Shown: positions 42,761-55,384, numbered from the stretch's first letter. The stretch: 64,000 nucleotides of DNA from Phytophthora quininea (GCA_011947345.1 JAAVTG010000843.1:124001-188000), one strand, 5' to 3'. Notes: generated by a model from the sequence alone, not told the origin. A program made the numbers and translations.

Positions 42761-43155
42761 TCAGGTGGTGTGCTCTCTGCATGGACTGTTGTTCGTACAT
42801 AAGAATTCGCATTCCAGTGTAACGATGTCTGCACCAACCCTGCACGCCGGGTAGTCGTCGCTCTAGTGCTTCACGCTGTTTGTTTGTTTGTTTGGGGGCT
42901 CTTGTATCGTTCCTCAACTTCGACGTATGCGTTCAACACCTGTTGGCCGTCGGAGCGACAACGTGTCTGCCTCCGCGCCGGTTGCCATCGCTTTTTATCA
43001 TCGTTCGTTCTGTTCAACTACTGACCTGACCTTCGGTTCGTCACTCCGGCAACAGGCCGTGGAGCCTTCCACGATCTGGCTGCCACCGATCTCTGTCGGC
43101 ATAGCCCGCTTAGTCACTCGGGCACTGGCGCACACTGGCGCACAGCATTACGCCG

Positions 43156-43707
43156 ATGCCGCCCCTTACGTCGCAACCTTCAGCTAAGACGCGGGGCACC
43201 CCTCCCCTCACTCTTCAAGCAGTAGCCCGTTGGTCGCCACCTTCGATTCGTCCTTCCCGTCCTGCTGCTGACGGGCTCCGACTTTGGCCCGCAGCCTGGT
43301 ACTTCCGTGTCCACTGCAGCGACCGTCCTGTCGTCGTCCTTCGTCCGTTCGTTCATTCGTTCGTTCACTTACTGTTGGTCCGCGCCGTCGCGCTCGCCTC
43401 CAGCCCGTTCAGCTCCAACTCATGTCACGTCGTCGTTCAGCCTGCCGTTCAGCCTGCTCGTTCGTCGTGCTGGCTCAGGCCATGTGCCCTTCTCGACACT
43501 TCGCTCCTGGATTCGACAATTCTGCAGTGCTTCCTTGCCCGTAGATCCAGAAGTGAGGCCTCGCCCGCGGATTCCAACCCGACTGCTCTTCGCTTCGTGC
43601 CGCTCCGTCACGTTCGTGGCGGTCTCCTGTTGCTGTCAGCTGTCGAGTACGTTTCGGCCAATGCGATCTTCAAGCAGCGGGTACCAGGCATAAGGTACCG
43701 GGCATAA
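43156..43707 (+). CDS. Conserved 183-residue frame in the GC-rich 5' part of the element
   Basis: MPPLTSQPSAKTRGTP opens a frame rich in P, S, R and V. The same frame (184 codons) is kept in the second copy at 63047-63601. It starts after a (GTTT)n tract and an ATTCGTTCGTTC-type repeat. No domain is recognisable. With high GC, overlapping frames are open on both strands, so conservation of one frame could be accidental. Confidence 0.3.
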   Translation: MPPLTSQPSAKTRGTPPLTLQAVARWSPPSIRPSRPAADGLRLWPAAWYFRVHCSDRPVVVLRPFVHSFVHLLLVRAVALASSPFSSNSCHVVVQPAVQPARSSCWLRPCALLDTSLLDSTILQCFLARRSRSEASPADSNPTALRFVPLRHVRGGLLLLSAVEYVSANAIFKQRVPGIRYRA

Positions 43708-43952
43708 CGTACCTTCGTCGCCGTATCACGAACATCTTCCACATCTGCTCCCCCAGACGATGAAGCAGCTTGTAAACATGCAAAAGCACTTCTTATGGAG
43801 GAGTCAGATAGTTCTCAATTTGCAGCCTTCGACTCACTTGAGACCTGAAACCACCGCCCCCAACCCGCCTTCGTAAAGATGCCAGCGAGCACTCCCATGC
43901 GAGAGTTTTCTGGCTATGAAGACACGAACCGCCCAAGTCCCCGTCTCCGACT

Positions 43953-46131
43953 TTGAGTGTTCCCATGGACGTCGAAGCCGAGCGGGAACCTGCTCACGGA
44001 CCCCTGATGCAGCCCCTCGACCAGCGTCGCCAACGCGAAACTCCCCGAAACGCCCCCTCCGCTGAAGGCATCTCCATCGGTGTACTCCTTAGAGGAGGAC
44101 GAGAGTTCCGCCAGGATGGACGTGGCCACGAGGAAGACCAACCAGGCAATGTAGCTGCTGATGAGGACTGCCTTGACCTCATTAGAGAAGCCTACGCGAA
44201 AGGTGTCATCGACCCAGACCAACTGTTAAAATTAGCGGAAAATGCCCAACCGAGTCCTGTTCGAGATGCGCTATTCAGCGTTCGAGCTACGTTCGCGGGC
44301 AATCTGCAAACGTTGTCACGTCCCAAGATCATCGCCAACCTAAAGTTGATAGACGACAACTCCGTCGTTCGTCAACTGCTTGAAGAACACGCGATAGTGT
44401 ACCTCCACAAGTTGCCGAGAAACCAAATCATGTTTCAGGTCGACTCGAAAGAGGCGAGAAAGAAGTTGGAAGGACAAAAGTGCCTGCTCTTCGGGAAGAT
44501 TCTGGAGTTTGAGAAATGTGACCCTCTGTCCGACGACTACTTCATCGACATCATGGGTATTCACAGCCAATCCACGGCGAGGAAGATTTTCCAAGCCCTG
44601 GTGTACATGGGTTGCAGACCTCTGTACTACAACGCCACCTTTCTCGGTCACACGACTCAGGTGTCCTCCGGAATCCTGAGATTTTTCGTGGCAGGCCGCA
44701 CCTGTCCGAAAGCTTTGCTGGTCAAAGGAATTGTGTGCAACCAGATTTTTTAGACGGAACGATGTATGCAGCGAAAGGGAAGGACGTGCCGCCTCAGTTC
44801 TATCACTTGCAGCCAAATAAGATCTCCCCGCAATGTATTGACATGAGCGAGCTACCTTTCCGAGCTACGAAAAATAACACTACTACTACCAGCGACCGCG
44901 CCCCACAACATCACCACTTGGGTAACAAACGCTCCCGCGAACCTGTGCTTTCCACTCCAACGTCGAAAGTCACCAGTGAGCCCGATCTCTTTCATCAAAA
45001 CAGAGAAGACCCAGAGGAACATCAGCTCGACCTATCGATCGACTTTTCTGTCACGGATGTCTCGGCGCCTTCAAGTCCGACACAATCAGTGGATGAAGCG
45101 TTTAAAAGTCCCCCGAAGCGTCTGCAAAGTAGGCGTTCCTGCCCCCTCCAACTCCGTCCGCGGAAACCTGGCATTCCCTAATTTCTGGAACCATCTTGCC
45201 GATATTGAGACAGAGGTTGAATGCCGCACAATCAGCGATAGAGAATCTGTCGACAAAGGCTTCCAACTGTTGGTGAAGAGAGTGGAGCCATCCGAACAAG
45301 TCACCAACAGTGGTGAGTTTTCCTTTACCATGAAAAGAAAAAGGCAAGGCTAAACTGTCAACGAACCCAGTACTGTTACGTGAGCTGATTCCAGCGATGA
45401 AAACCGACATCGAGGAGTCACTACAGACCTTCACTCGCGATAATGAAGACCTTCCAGAAGCGATAACCAGAAAAGACTTTAGACTGCTGTCCACGTCGCC
45501 CAACGCGGAAGATATCTGGAAGCAAATAGCCAAAAACCGACTAGCCTTCTCGCTGAAGCTATCGAAGCTAATGCGCCAGAAGTCGACTTTGATTGATGAA
45601 TTTGCCAGCATACACCTGTGGTACAGATGCATTCAGGTGTCCACGTCAAAGCGTGGAGCAAATTTTAGCAAGAAGTGGATGGAAATCACTGGCATGGACC
45701 TACCAAAAACGCGGAGCGATTTCATGGGAATTGTAGGCCCACTTGCGACCAAATTTGGCAACCCCAACAACCTGCTCGAGAGGTCTAAGGCGCTTGCATT
45801 CTTTGAGCTACTGTTGTTGACTGTGGCTCCAGTCTTTTTCAACAAGGATTACTGGATTCAAAAGCTCGCAAACTCTCACGTTCCTTGGATTCCTGCAGCC
45901 GACGTTCGTCTACTCCACCCCAACGTACTCCTAGCCCTGCTGCGAGCACCGATTGGAGGAAAAATCTTGGAGCAATTAGCTACTCAAGAGTGGGAAAACA
46001 GCATCATGACAACGCTAGTCCTTCTTCGAAGTGAAGAAGACTGGTTCCCCAACGATACGGCTGTACTTCGATTGACGCGTGATGGCAATCAGCTCAACCT
46101 AGAAGCTGGGTCACTTCCGATAGATTGCTAA
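43953..46131 (+). pseudogene. LINE ORF1-like protein in several frames
   Basis: Frames 43953-44753, 44612-45181 and 45397-46131 overlap and together give an ORF1-like protein. The first ends with YFIDIMGIHSQSTARKIF and LRFFVAGRTCPK. The others supply a P/S-rich centre and a charged terminal domain with ITGMDLPKTRSDFMGIVGP. ORF1 proteins bind element RNA and form particles. The frame changes near 44750, 45180 and 45360 show it is not a single ORF now. No zinc knuckle was found in this part. Confidence 0.55.
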
Positions 46132-46143
46132 GAACACAAAACG

Positions 46144-49100
46144 TTGGAACAACGTTAACATCTTGACCGTCAACACTAACGGGTTGAAGAAAAACGGTCA
46201 CTTACTGATATCCAAAACACTTTCAAACTACCATGTAAGCTGCGTTCAAGAAACCAAGTTTAAAGACATGCACCACCTCGCAAAATTTCGGTTTTTATTA
46301 CAAGCATCGTTCCTCAACAAATGCTTTGTGAGCGACAATAACGCCAGTCAACCAACGACAACACTACCACGAAGTGGAGGTGTAGCAACGATACTTCATA
46401 GCGACTTCCCGGGCTTCGAAACCGCGACAGAAATGAAAGACATGACGATACCTGGGAGGTATTTAGTTGTCCGAGTCACAGTAGCAGATAAGAACCTGTT
46501 CATCCATAACGTGTACGCCCCGTCGACCCTCAAGACAACCGCAGGTTTTACGAAAGCCTCGCTAATCGACAATTTACCAACGAGGACACCCACTGGATCC
46601 TTGGTGATCTCAACGCAACTTTAGATCCAATCACTGACTCTGCTGTAGCGACATCCAGACATTCGCATACAAGGCAGGTTTTGCTAGAGTGGATGACAAA
46701 TCTTCGTGTCGTGGACTGCTGGAGAATACACCACCCTCAGACTCGGGTGTACACTGGTCCTCCACCACGAAAAATCGACTAGACTATTGCTTAATCTCCG
46801 ATCACTTCATGACTCGGTTCTATGGGTCTGCTCGGTACTTTCAAGCACCCCACTCGGGCGATCACCTGGCACATAGTGTTCGTCTCAGCGATAAACCCAG
46901 AGCCAGAGGTACAGGATACTGGAGACTTCCGTACCGAATGCTAGATTGTCCTTTGGTGAAACAAGCAATTACGACAGAAGCGATGATTTTTCTAGATGAA
47001 GCAAAACACGCATCCAATCCGGGATTGGCTTGGGAAGGATGGAAAAGACGAATTCGCAGTCAATTACAGTCCCTGCAAATTGTGATGCAACAACAACAAG
47101 ACCAAGGGCTCCGCTCTGCGAGTGAACAATATGAACTGTATATGCGAGCCTTTGTGGATAATCCCACAAATTTGACAGAACAACAATACCTGTCAGCGAA
47201 GGCGCAATATTTGGAACGTAAAGACCATGTGCTTAGACTGCAACAAGACTCGAGTTTCGATTTTCACGCATCCCAAATGGAGCATTCATCGAGTGCTTTT
47301 TTCGTCGCCCACAGGAATTACTCCGGTCAGTACCGATTACTGAAGTGAACATGCCAACTGGCGAAGTATCGGTTGATCCTCATGATGTTGAAGAAGGCTT
47401 TCGAAGTCACTGGGGAACAATATTCGCCGATCCATATAGTCCTTCAGACCACACCTTCGTTGACGACGTTAAGCAAATTACTCTATTTGACACGATCCAT
47501 AATCCGATCGACGAGGAAACAGCGGCGTCACTTGACGATCCAATCACACCCATAGAATTGGCGGAAGCGATCAAGCACATGAAGGGAAGTTCCGCTCCAG
47601 GGCCAGATGGCCTAACGGCGGTCTTTTATCAGGTCGCTCCCGACGTATTTGCTGAAATTCTTACCATAGTTTTCACGTATCAACTGGAACGAGGGATACT
47701 TCTGCCATCTCAACGTAAATCATGTGTTACACTGCTACACAAGAAAGGAAGTCGAAGTGACCCTGGCAATTATCGTCCAATCTCGTTGATGCAGGTAGAC
47801 GTAAGAATTCTCTCCAAAACATTGGCATATCGCCTACAACAAATTTTACCCAAGATTATACACGCAGACCAGAAAGGTTTCGTAAAAGGCCGGCTCCTCC
47901 ATCACCAAATTCGATCGATGGCCGATCTCCAACATCTAGCTACAATAACGAACTCGCCAGCTCTCGCTCTGTTCTTGGACTTCGAAAAAGCGTATGACCG
48001 AGTGAATTGGTCATATTTATTCCGCGTGCTGAAAAAGTTTGGATTTAAGCACCACTTTATCTCGTGGATCAAAATGCTTTACAATAAGCCAGTAGCTTCA
48101 CTCTTTCTGGATGGGTGCCTCCTCGATCCATTGCAAGTCACAAGAGGTGTTAAACAAGGCGATCCACTCTCATCGCTCTTGTTCCTACTGTGCATCGAAC
48201 CTCTCGGAAATTTAATTCGCTCAAAACCCCACCTCGGGGTGCGAGCCTCGAACAACCACCAGGTCACGGGACTTTACTTCGCAGATGATTCAACGCTAGT
48301 TGCTAGTGCCGAGACTGGCACTCGCCAACAACTGGAGCTCGTTCGAATTTATTGTGATGGATCTGGAGCAAGACTAAATCTTCACAAATCAGCGCTCATG
48401 GCGTTGAATAAACAAGGGCGCTGTCCCCAATTTACCGGTGTCCGGTGTCTTCAAGAAGGGGACATTGTAAAATATCTTGGCATCCCATTTGGACAACAAG
48501 TTACAGACGACGGATTATTGGCAGAGCTCAACACGAGGTTTTATCGCCGCTTCGTTGTCTGGGGACGCAGGGCAAGGACAATGCGGGGCCGACTCCTCCT
48601 GGTTAATACGTTGATACTTTCTACGTTATGGCATTATACACCACATCTTACGGTGCCAAAACTTTGCGTCCGAAGATGGCAACGCATGGTGAACAAGTTT
48701 GTGTTATCCAGGAAGCACGACGCCGAATCCAACTTTTTCAACTCGCTCCCGCAAAATTACTGTACCAGCAAAAGGGCTTGGAGGGCTCCAGATCCCTTTC
48801 ATTCAAAGCCAGCTTAATGTGCAACGTCTCCAACTATTGCAGCAATTACCCAGCAAATGCTATCAGAGAGCAAGGAACCGTGGCCTGCGATCGCTTCAAC
48901 ATTCCTTACTCAATTAACACCGTTACTGCCATCAACTCAACCACTCAGCTTTCTCGACTTATCTCCCAGACGCTACAAATATCTATTAAACAAAGAAGCC
49001 CTTTCCTCTTGGTGGAGAGAAACGTGGAGAGTATGGCACTTAACGCACTGGCCAAACCACGGCCCCCAACAACAATACATTTCAACACTGCTGCGAGCAC

Positions 49101-50217
49101 CATTGTGGATGACAAAAATACCGACCTCCACTACCAATCTCGTTCAGGACATCTTCGTTGCCTGCTGGCAGTTGCTGAACCAGCTAGAAGCTTCAGGCTA
49201 CAATTGGCGCGGCGAGCTTGTTACGAATGTTTGGCGGATATTCACGATGGGCACGGCTGGCCCTCGAAGGAGGAATTTCTGAGGCAAAACTTGGACCCCA
49301 GCTCAAATCTCTACCCCATCTGCCAGCAAAAAGACTACTAGGCGCCACATTCAGAGAACTGACCCAAATACTTCAGCGGGTTACAGCCACGCAAGAGCTC
49401 TCTCCACCCGCCTCGTTATTCGTACCAGCAGCTGGTGTTAAGGTAGCAGAAAAATACTATGCCTTCCCTACGATACGAAAGCAGGCTCTCCAAAAATATT
49501 CGAACAGCCGACCTTACAGCTCGATGAACACCCGATCCGTCGAGACCTTCAAACGACAACAACAGACGTAAAAATATCTGGAGTTCAGTCGAGAACACCG
49601 TCAGGAACTGCTGCCGGTCTACAACGACCTCCAGATGCGAGTCGCATTCCGACTACTTCCAGTGAAATCCAGACTTTGGTTCCTGTTGCAACATGACCCC
49701 TCAGCTCAACAATGTCAGTTCCCAGCGTGCTACAACATCTCTTCTTGGAATGTCCCCCTCAGCGGCAATATGGTCCTTGATTTGGTCTGACTGGGAGATA
49801 TTTTTCGTCGGACAACTCACATGGACCTTGGTTGTACTCCCGCACAAACTCCGGGTCGTACAACATTGGAAGCAACACCGGGACATATTAATTATTCTCT
49901 GGAATATGCTAAGATGCACAGTTCTCCACCATCGCTGGACTGAGCGCAACAGGATATGCTTTGAAGACGGCAGTCCAGAACCCAAAACGACAGCTCTGGC
50001 CGCGATATATGCAACATTTGGAGCACACGTCCGCAGAGGCCTTAGAACCGCAGACAGTAATCTACACGAGCAGTATCACACCATTCTGCGCCAACTAAAG
50101 CAAACATCACACTTCGGCAACTTCATCAACTGCAACCCAGAACTATTTCGCCTCCGACACGTTCAACTTCACAGTACCCAACGCTCTGGCGTTGTATTCC
50201 AGACCTTAGTAGATTAG
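46144..50217 (+). pseudogene. LINE ORF2-like endonuclease/reverse transcriptase, frameshifted
   Basis: The first segment (46163-46624) carries ILTVNTNGLKK, SCVQETKF and LFIHNVYAPS of an APE endonuclease. Its end, WILGDLNATLDP, is in a shifted frame. The next (46689-47348) has NRLDYCLISDHF and SGDHLAHSV. The RT domain (47345-48817) is well kept: GSSAPGPDGLTAVFY, LLHKKGSRSDPGNYRPISL, ADQKGFVKGRLLH, LFLDFEKAYDRVNW, VKQGDPLSSLLFLL and YFADDSTLVA (active site). Behind it the thumb and a zinc-like end (CQFPACYNISSWN) run on to about 50217 in other frames. ORF2 nicks DNA and copies RNA at the nick. At least five frame changes argue for a dead copy. Confidence 0.82.
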
Positions 50218-50282
50218 ATTTAACACCGCAGATTGAGAACTCACAAATAATCGGTAATCGAAGCCCCCCGGAGGAGTCAGAT

Positions 50283-51601
50283 CCGAGAAGAAGCAAGCAG
50301 GCACAAGATAACCCAGCGTTGGTTTTCACATCGCGCGAGGCGGAGGGGGACTTAGGACTGGCATCGATACCGGTAGCAGTTCAAGTACAACGGGTAAAAG
50401 TAACTATGCAGTGGCTCCTGGGGAAGGCAGATATTTACAAGGGTGCATGGAAACTCTGGACTGGACTAGCACAAATAGTGGAACCGCAGATCTCCGCCAG
50501 GATCCCGTCGCGGAAAAGCAACATGTCGAGCTGTCCACGAAGTACACGCAGCTTTTAGTGGGAGTGAGCCGAACGTTAGCACCAACCAAAGCAGAAGCGC
50601 TCGAACGAGAGAGAAAGACCAAAGAGAACCTGCCAAAGTTGGAAAAACTAGTCGCCAGAACAACTAAAAACCTGACTTACACCCTAATGTCACGAGAATT
50701 GATCACGGTAACGGTGGATTTGGAGGAACTAAACGGACCTAGCAGGCCGCCCGAAGACATCGTCCGTTTCTGGGGGACGTTTTCATGGGAAGGAAACCCC
50801 ATGGATCCCGGACACGGCCAACGTATGTCTATCACGAAAAAAGTACGACAAAGTTGAGGTGACAGCAATTGAAAACTTGGGCTTCACGAGGACCTCTCAA
50901 GACACCTACACGGGTCGAATTCCTACTGCCCACGGGGAAGATTGGGGCCATTCCTTGGCGAAGTTACAGCGATGGCTACTGGCGATATTGATGAACTCCC
51001 CACTTCTTCAAATTGGCGAAACGATGGGGCAGTCCATTAAACTGCAACTCCGATCACCTCCACGGCTCCGCAATGATTACCAGTGGAAGCGTCTAACAAA
51101 GGACACGGTGGAGGCACGACCTAACAGCAGGATAGTAAGATCACACTGGAGCGCCAGGATAATGGACTGTTCTGGAAGGTCAAATCATTTTCAAACGCGA
51201 AACGGGACGCCAAGAAACTCGCAAAACACGGCGCAGGGATAGTTTTCGACGCAAACCCCGAACTACACGAAATCCCGTGGACTGTACTGGCGAAAACCAG
51301 GAACCGCAACATTTGGTGGAAACTGAAACGGCAAGTCAAGCTGCGATATCGACAGAGCGCTGAGCCGCAATTACACCACATAATCACCAAGTTGGAACTA
51401 AAAGCGGGGAAAAATGCATGGATCAGAGAAGTGCTCGGACAAACCCCGAAGCAGATATGGACGCATGCGTCAATGCTAACCGACTATCAGGTATGGGTCG
51501 AATTACCGAGTTGCCATGCAACAACTCAATTTGCATTATCATACCCAGGAAAGGAAGAGTGCCCAGGATGCCCAGTAGATATGGACTGTAAGTTGAGTTA
51601 A
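50283..51601 (+). pseudogene. Charged ORF of the LINE-related element, 3' part (forward copy)
   Basis: The frame at 50411-50857 (148 codons) begins MAPGEGRYLQGCMETLDWT and continues RKTKENLPKLEKLV, VTVDLEELNGPSRPPEDI and WGTFSWEGNP. Other frames continue to 51601 and close at the PVDMDCKLS end. The second copy keeps the first 237 codons in one frame, so this copy has a frame change near 50830. Neither EN nor RT motifs were found. The zf-RVT-like C-terminus (HPGCPVDMDC... DIPHIVWDCLRA) is present only in the 61-kb copy, and this one breaks at CPVDMDC. Confidence 0.6.
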
Positions 51602-53500
51602 AATGATTTGGTTAACTAGTTAGCGGATTCTCTCGTCTGGAAGGTGTAGCTTAGACAATCTATCTAATCAAGAATCCATTCGCAGAATTCAGCTAAATTC
51701 GCGGGATCCAAATACTCTGCGGCCGTTCTAGAAGAATGTCCTTCGGAGGATCAAACCCCAATTGCCGGACTAGTTCTACAATCGCTGAGGAATCGCAATG
51801 AAGATCCGTCGCATGCTGGTAAATGAATTGGTAGTGCATCTTAAAGGAACTTTGCAGATTAGCAACGTTAGGCATTTCTGCCTCCGTCTCACGGAAATGA
51901 ATGTCGTTTCGCAATCTCCATGTGGCGTGGAAAACAATAGCAGTTTGCACTTTCCAAAGAAGCAGCAATTCTTTTTGTTTCTCTCTCCATCTTGTGTGGA
52001 TGTCTTGTAGCTTTGGAAAAGCAACAGCCGCCAGCTTAGAGATGGTCGGAAGACTGATGACCACGGACCCCACACTTGGCGCCACATTTCTTTCAAGGCT
52101 GGGCACGTATAAAAGCAATGCTCAACCGTTTCGATAGCTTGACACGTAGGACGAACACATTGTTGAATGTTTGGGTCCAGTGATCTTAGAAAGTAAAGCC
52201 GCGAGCCCACAGTCAAATCACCAAAGTACAGGCACAGCATTATGTCATGGACCACAGGTAGGAGAAACCCACGAAGTGATAGGAAGCTCGACAATGTTTG
52301 ATGAACGCGTTGTCTAGGGCACCCTAAATCTTCCATCGGATGATGATCCATATCTGGTACTTTTTGAAGGAGATTTGTCCAGTCTTGAAGTCGCAAGTAT
52401 GGGAAGAAGCGCGCTTTTGGATCAGTTGGAACCAATCCATTAACTTTCACTCCAAATACTGGTGGTGTGTTTGAAATTGCCACAACTCGAATACCCCCAG
52501 CTTCAGGATCCGGCAGAACACGATTAAAAACTTGCGTCAACTGATGATAAAGCCGAAATGTATCGTGCAGAACAATTTGGGATCGACGGGTAGGATGAAG
52601 CGCTGAACATACTTTAGTGAAAAAGTAGTGGACGACGGCCAACAGCGATTACCATCCAGGAAGTCTGCAAAACACCAAAATTGGTGTTCTGCAAGTGCGT
52701 GGCACAAATTGCGAAATTTTATGGATCCTGCGCCAAGAGGCTTCGAGAATCTTGTGGCTTCCCGAGCGTACAAAAGTGAAACGCTGGTACCTTGCTCCGT
52801 CATATCGGACTAGATAGCACGAACTGCAACGTACTGGTTCTACTTTGGTGTAGAGACGTTCGACTTGGCCATTGAATACGGTTCCACTCCTCCAAAACAT
52901 GCCGCCACCACAAGGGGAGCATTGTAGTCCTCCATCCTGCTGGCTTCGGAGGTTCTTGGAGCAGAAAATCACCCGAAGCAGGTCGCGCGAATTTGCCATA
53001 TCGTCGTTGGAGCATTGCCAATAGTGGGCGATACCATACATCATCATCTCTAGGAGTAGCAGCGCTAATCGTAGCTACAATTTTCTGCAGAAGTTGGAAG
53101 TGCTGACGCTGGATAATCATCTTCACGAAAGGGACCCCAATACCATCCGCTTCCCGGGGTCGTGCAGCTAATCCTTTCTTAACAATACTTATTCCTGCTT
53201 TCCCAACGCTCACTCGGTTGTACAGTACATATCGATTAACAATTCCTTGCCAGCGATTTATAAACCGAGTTGGAATCGTCACGGTGGCTGTAAAATACCA
53301 GAGTAGTGATAAAATCTCTGCTTGTGCAATTCGCCCAAGCAGGGTTCTTGCTCTACCTTGCCAAAGCTTCAACTGTGTTATCAACTTTGTCCAGTTGATT
53401 CGCGAGCACTGTGGAGATATCAAAATTGCCGAATGGAATTACACCATGTGTGGAGAGTCTCGATACTAAAGCGGTCCCAAGACGCCTGTTGTGCAACCGA
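51602..53500 (-). mobile_element. 5'-truncated LINE, second family, minus orientation
   Basis: Read right to left: an RT thumb region (RINWTKLITQLKLWQGRARTLLGRI, LWYFTATVTIP, 53423-52800), then a zinc-type end (MEDLGCPRQRVHQTLSS, CVRPTCQAIETVEHCFYTCPAL, 52642-51776) and 3' untranslated sequence, ending near 51602. The RT catalytic part is missing, so it is a 5'-truncated copy. The 3' end interrupts the LINE-related element at about 51595-51602. A target repeat could not be settled because the right-hand boundary near 53500 is unclear. The family matches the fragment at 58609-59339. Confidence 0.72.
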
Positions 53501-53589
53501 GACAGCCACGAATTGTTGATTTTATAGACCAGAGCTCATTTGTTTTAGCAGTTCTCCACGTCGTAGTCTAGAATCCTGACAATATCTTT

Positions 53590-54435
53590 GTTGACAACGT
53601 ACCGAAAGGTTTGACGTGGTTACTCAGAGTGTACATGATTCACAGCATTAGTTTGGAAAGAACAAAGAATATCGTTGTTTCCGAAACGAAGGACAGTTGA
53701 TACAGAACGTGAATGCCGCAATGTCGCTTCATAAACACAAGGCCAACTGGTACAATGCGTGAATTCCACAATTTCGCTTCGTGAGCACTGCTAGTACCGC
53801 GAATGTCACGAACTCGAGTAATGCGTAGGCGAATATTTGCGATACCATTCCGCCTATCATGTCGGTGTGGTATTTGGCACTGTGTAGGTCAGCGGCATAC
53901 AACGTGGGAATGACAAATTCCAGGCACCCCGATGTAAACAGCACTTCCAGCGCTTCTTGGAGAATACTTTCAGTCGCCGACTTTCGACAAGTTTTTGCTT
54001 ATCTCAACTCTATTCGCTGAATGGTCTTCGGTTGATCCACCAGCTCTGCCGGTTGAACAGCGCTAATCATTTTTGGCTTAAGCTTCGTTTGACCAGGTTT
54101 GACGAAGCTCTGTGATTGACCTAGCAAGAGTTTCCCTTTTGTTGACAAGTTTTGAGCTATGGAGGAGTGAATCTGCGTCCCAGTGCGCAGTTGCTCCCGA
54201 AGGCTGCTGAGTCATGCAGTAAGGACCAAATTGCCACCACCAAGTTTTTCTCATGTTGATTGTAGCCCAAACGTGTCAAAATGTTTTGCGTTCGCTGTTC
54301 GAGGCCACGTAATTCAAAGACGGTCTCTTGCAATATGACTGCAATCAAAGTAGTTGACGACAAGGTCTGAATGAAGGCCGCCAAGTAAAATGCCTCGAGC
54401 ATGTACACTTTGAAGATCACTTGCGTGGTGATCAT
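53590..54435 (-). pseudogene. Membrane-protein-family remnant 1
   Basis: Pieces read MITTQVIFKVYMLEAFYLAAFIQTLSSTTLIAVIL (54435-54157), LFTSGCLEFVIPTLYAADLHSAKYHTDM and VLTKRNCGIHALYQLALC (53944-53729), and near 53610 LWIMYTLSNHVKPFG. They line up with successive parts of the gene at 33334-36676. Stops and gaps separate them, so it is a pseudogene. Confidence 0.7.
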
Positions 54436-54540
54436 ATTTTGTTGATTCGTAAGATACTAAGTAAGGCAGTCGACTTTGCGATCAGCAAATGCAATATGTC
54501 CTCCTTTCATACGCCACTAACATGCACCTCTTCAATCTCT

Positions 54541-55173
54541 TCAGTAGCTTCCACTTGAACTGTCCTCCGTCCCGTCGACACAAATGTCAAAGTTGTCGTA
54601 CTCCTCGCAGGTCAGGTCGGCATCGCACTGCTGGTCGTCCGTGCAGTCGCTGTAGAGCGACGTGCTGCTAGGCAGGTAGGGTGCCACCGCGCACTCTTGG
54701 TAGTCGCTCTTCGTGCGGCAGTAGTAGCCTTCGTCACAAGAGCCAGCCTCGCCCGCACTCGTCGTACAGTTCTCAGCTGTACGACGTCCCGTGCGCCAGG
54801 CGTCAGGCGGCATACAGTAGCAATCTTTGTTGGCGTAGTCCATGCAGAGGCACTCGAAGCTGAAGAGGCACTTGGACGGAAGGGAAGTGTTGGTGAAGGA
54901 GCATTCCATCCAGGGCATCGTGGTGGAGTTGTCCACACCGTCCAGAAACGAGTCGTCTCTAGGCAGACACGTCTGCGTGCCCGAGCCGTTGTCCTGACAG
55001 GCGTAGTCGGCCGACTCGCAGAGCAGGACGTCGCCTCCGTTGGGGCACGTGGCGTTGTCGGCGATCACCGACACCTCACGGAACTTGTGGTGGTTGTGGT
55101 GCACCTTGTAGTGGGCGGCGGAGGCACCAGACAGGAGCAGAACGGCAGCGGTGGCGAGGATCTGGAAGCGCAT
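54541..55173 (-). CDS. Secreted cysteine-rich protein
   Basis: Starting at ATG 55173, 210 residues: signal peptide MRFQILATAAVLLLSGASA, then HYKVHHNHHKFREV and at least sixteen cysteines spread over the rest, in DNATCPNGGDVLLCESADYAC, LCMDYANKDCYCMP, TAENCTTSAGEAGSCDEGYYC and SDCTDDQQCDADLTCEEYDNFDIC. The pairing looks like repeated disulphide knots of a secreted apoplastic or wall protein. No transmembrane segment or RxLR is present. Frame and signal are intact. A related role as an apoplastic effector is only inference. An Inr-like TCACTTTCGAATCG precedes it. Confidence 0.8.
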   Translation of the reverse strand: MRFQILATAAVLLLSGASAAHYKVHHNHHKFREVSVIADNATCPNGGDVLLCESADYACQDNGSGTQTCLPRDDSFLDGVDNSTTMPWMECSFTNTSLPSKCLFSFECLCMDYANKDCYCMPPDAWRTGRRTAENCTTSAGEAGSCDEGYYCRTKSDYQECAVAPYLPSSTSLYSDCTDDQQCDADLTCEEYDNFDICVDGTEDSSSGSY

Positions 55174-55186
55174 TCTCGTTGGATCC

Positions 55187-55206
55187 GGTCGATTCGAAAG
55201 TGATTC
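55187..55206 (-). promoter_or_regulatory. Inr-like core promoter of the cysteine-rich gene
   Basis: On the minus strand TCACTTTCGAATCG fits the second half of the oomycete Inr, 17-30 bases before ATG 55173. The leader would be very short. Confidence 0.4.
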
Positions 55207-55384
55207 CCTTGGATGGAAGATCGCAAAGAAAAATCAGATCGTGATCACTTGGATAAAGTATAGGTTCATGATGGACGCCTTGCGCCACCGGCATGATAGC
55301 CAAAACGGACGAGCCGAGAAAGATCGACACGTTCTGAGCAAAATAGTTATGTTTTCAAAGTACAACATGAAAATGGTGGTGCGC

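Larger units (their letters stand above)
43810..50269 (+). mobile_element. Non-LTR retrotransposon (APE endonuclease type LINE), near full length, 13-bp target duplication
   Basis: The 6,460-bp element begins AGTTCTCAATTTGCAG and ends GAAGCCCCCC, between two copies of GGAGGAGTCAGAT (43797-43809 and 50270-50282). The uninterrupted paralogous site in the 61-64 kb copy has the repeat once, which proves insertion. It carries an ORF1-like region (about 43953-46131) and an EN-RT-like ORF2 (46144-50217), both with frame changes. There is no poly(A) tail. The RT type and the YFADD motif suggest an L1/Tx1-like clade, by eye only. Confidence 0.88.
42758..51601 (+). mobile_element. LINE-related element, forward copy, interrupted by a 6.46-kb LINE
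   Basis: Pieces 42758-43809 and 50283-51601 together match the reverse complement of 61656-64000 almost throughout. In that copy the two are joined without a gap. The left part is a GC-rich stretch holding a 183-residue frame. The right part encodes a charged ORF and the start of a region that in the other copy has a zf-RVT-like end. The 3' end is cut at about 51601 by another LINE. No recognisable reverse transcriptase lies in the retained sequence, so this is non-autonomous or an undescribed family. Confidence 0.75.
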
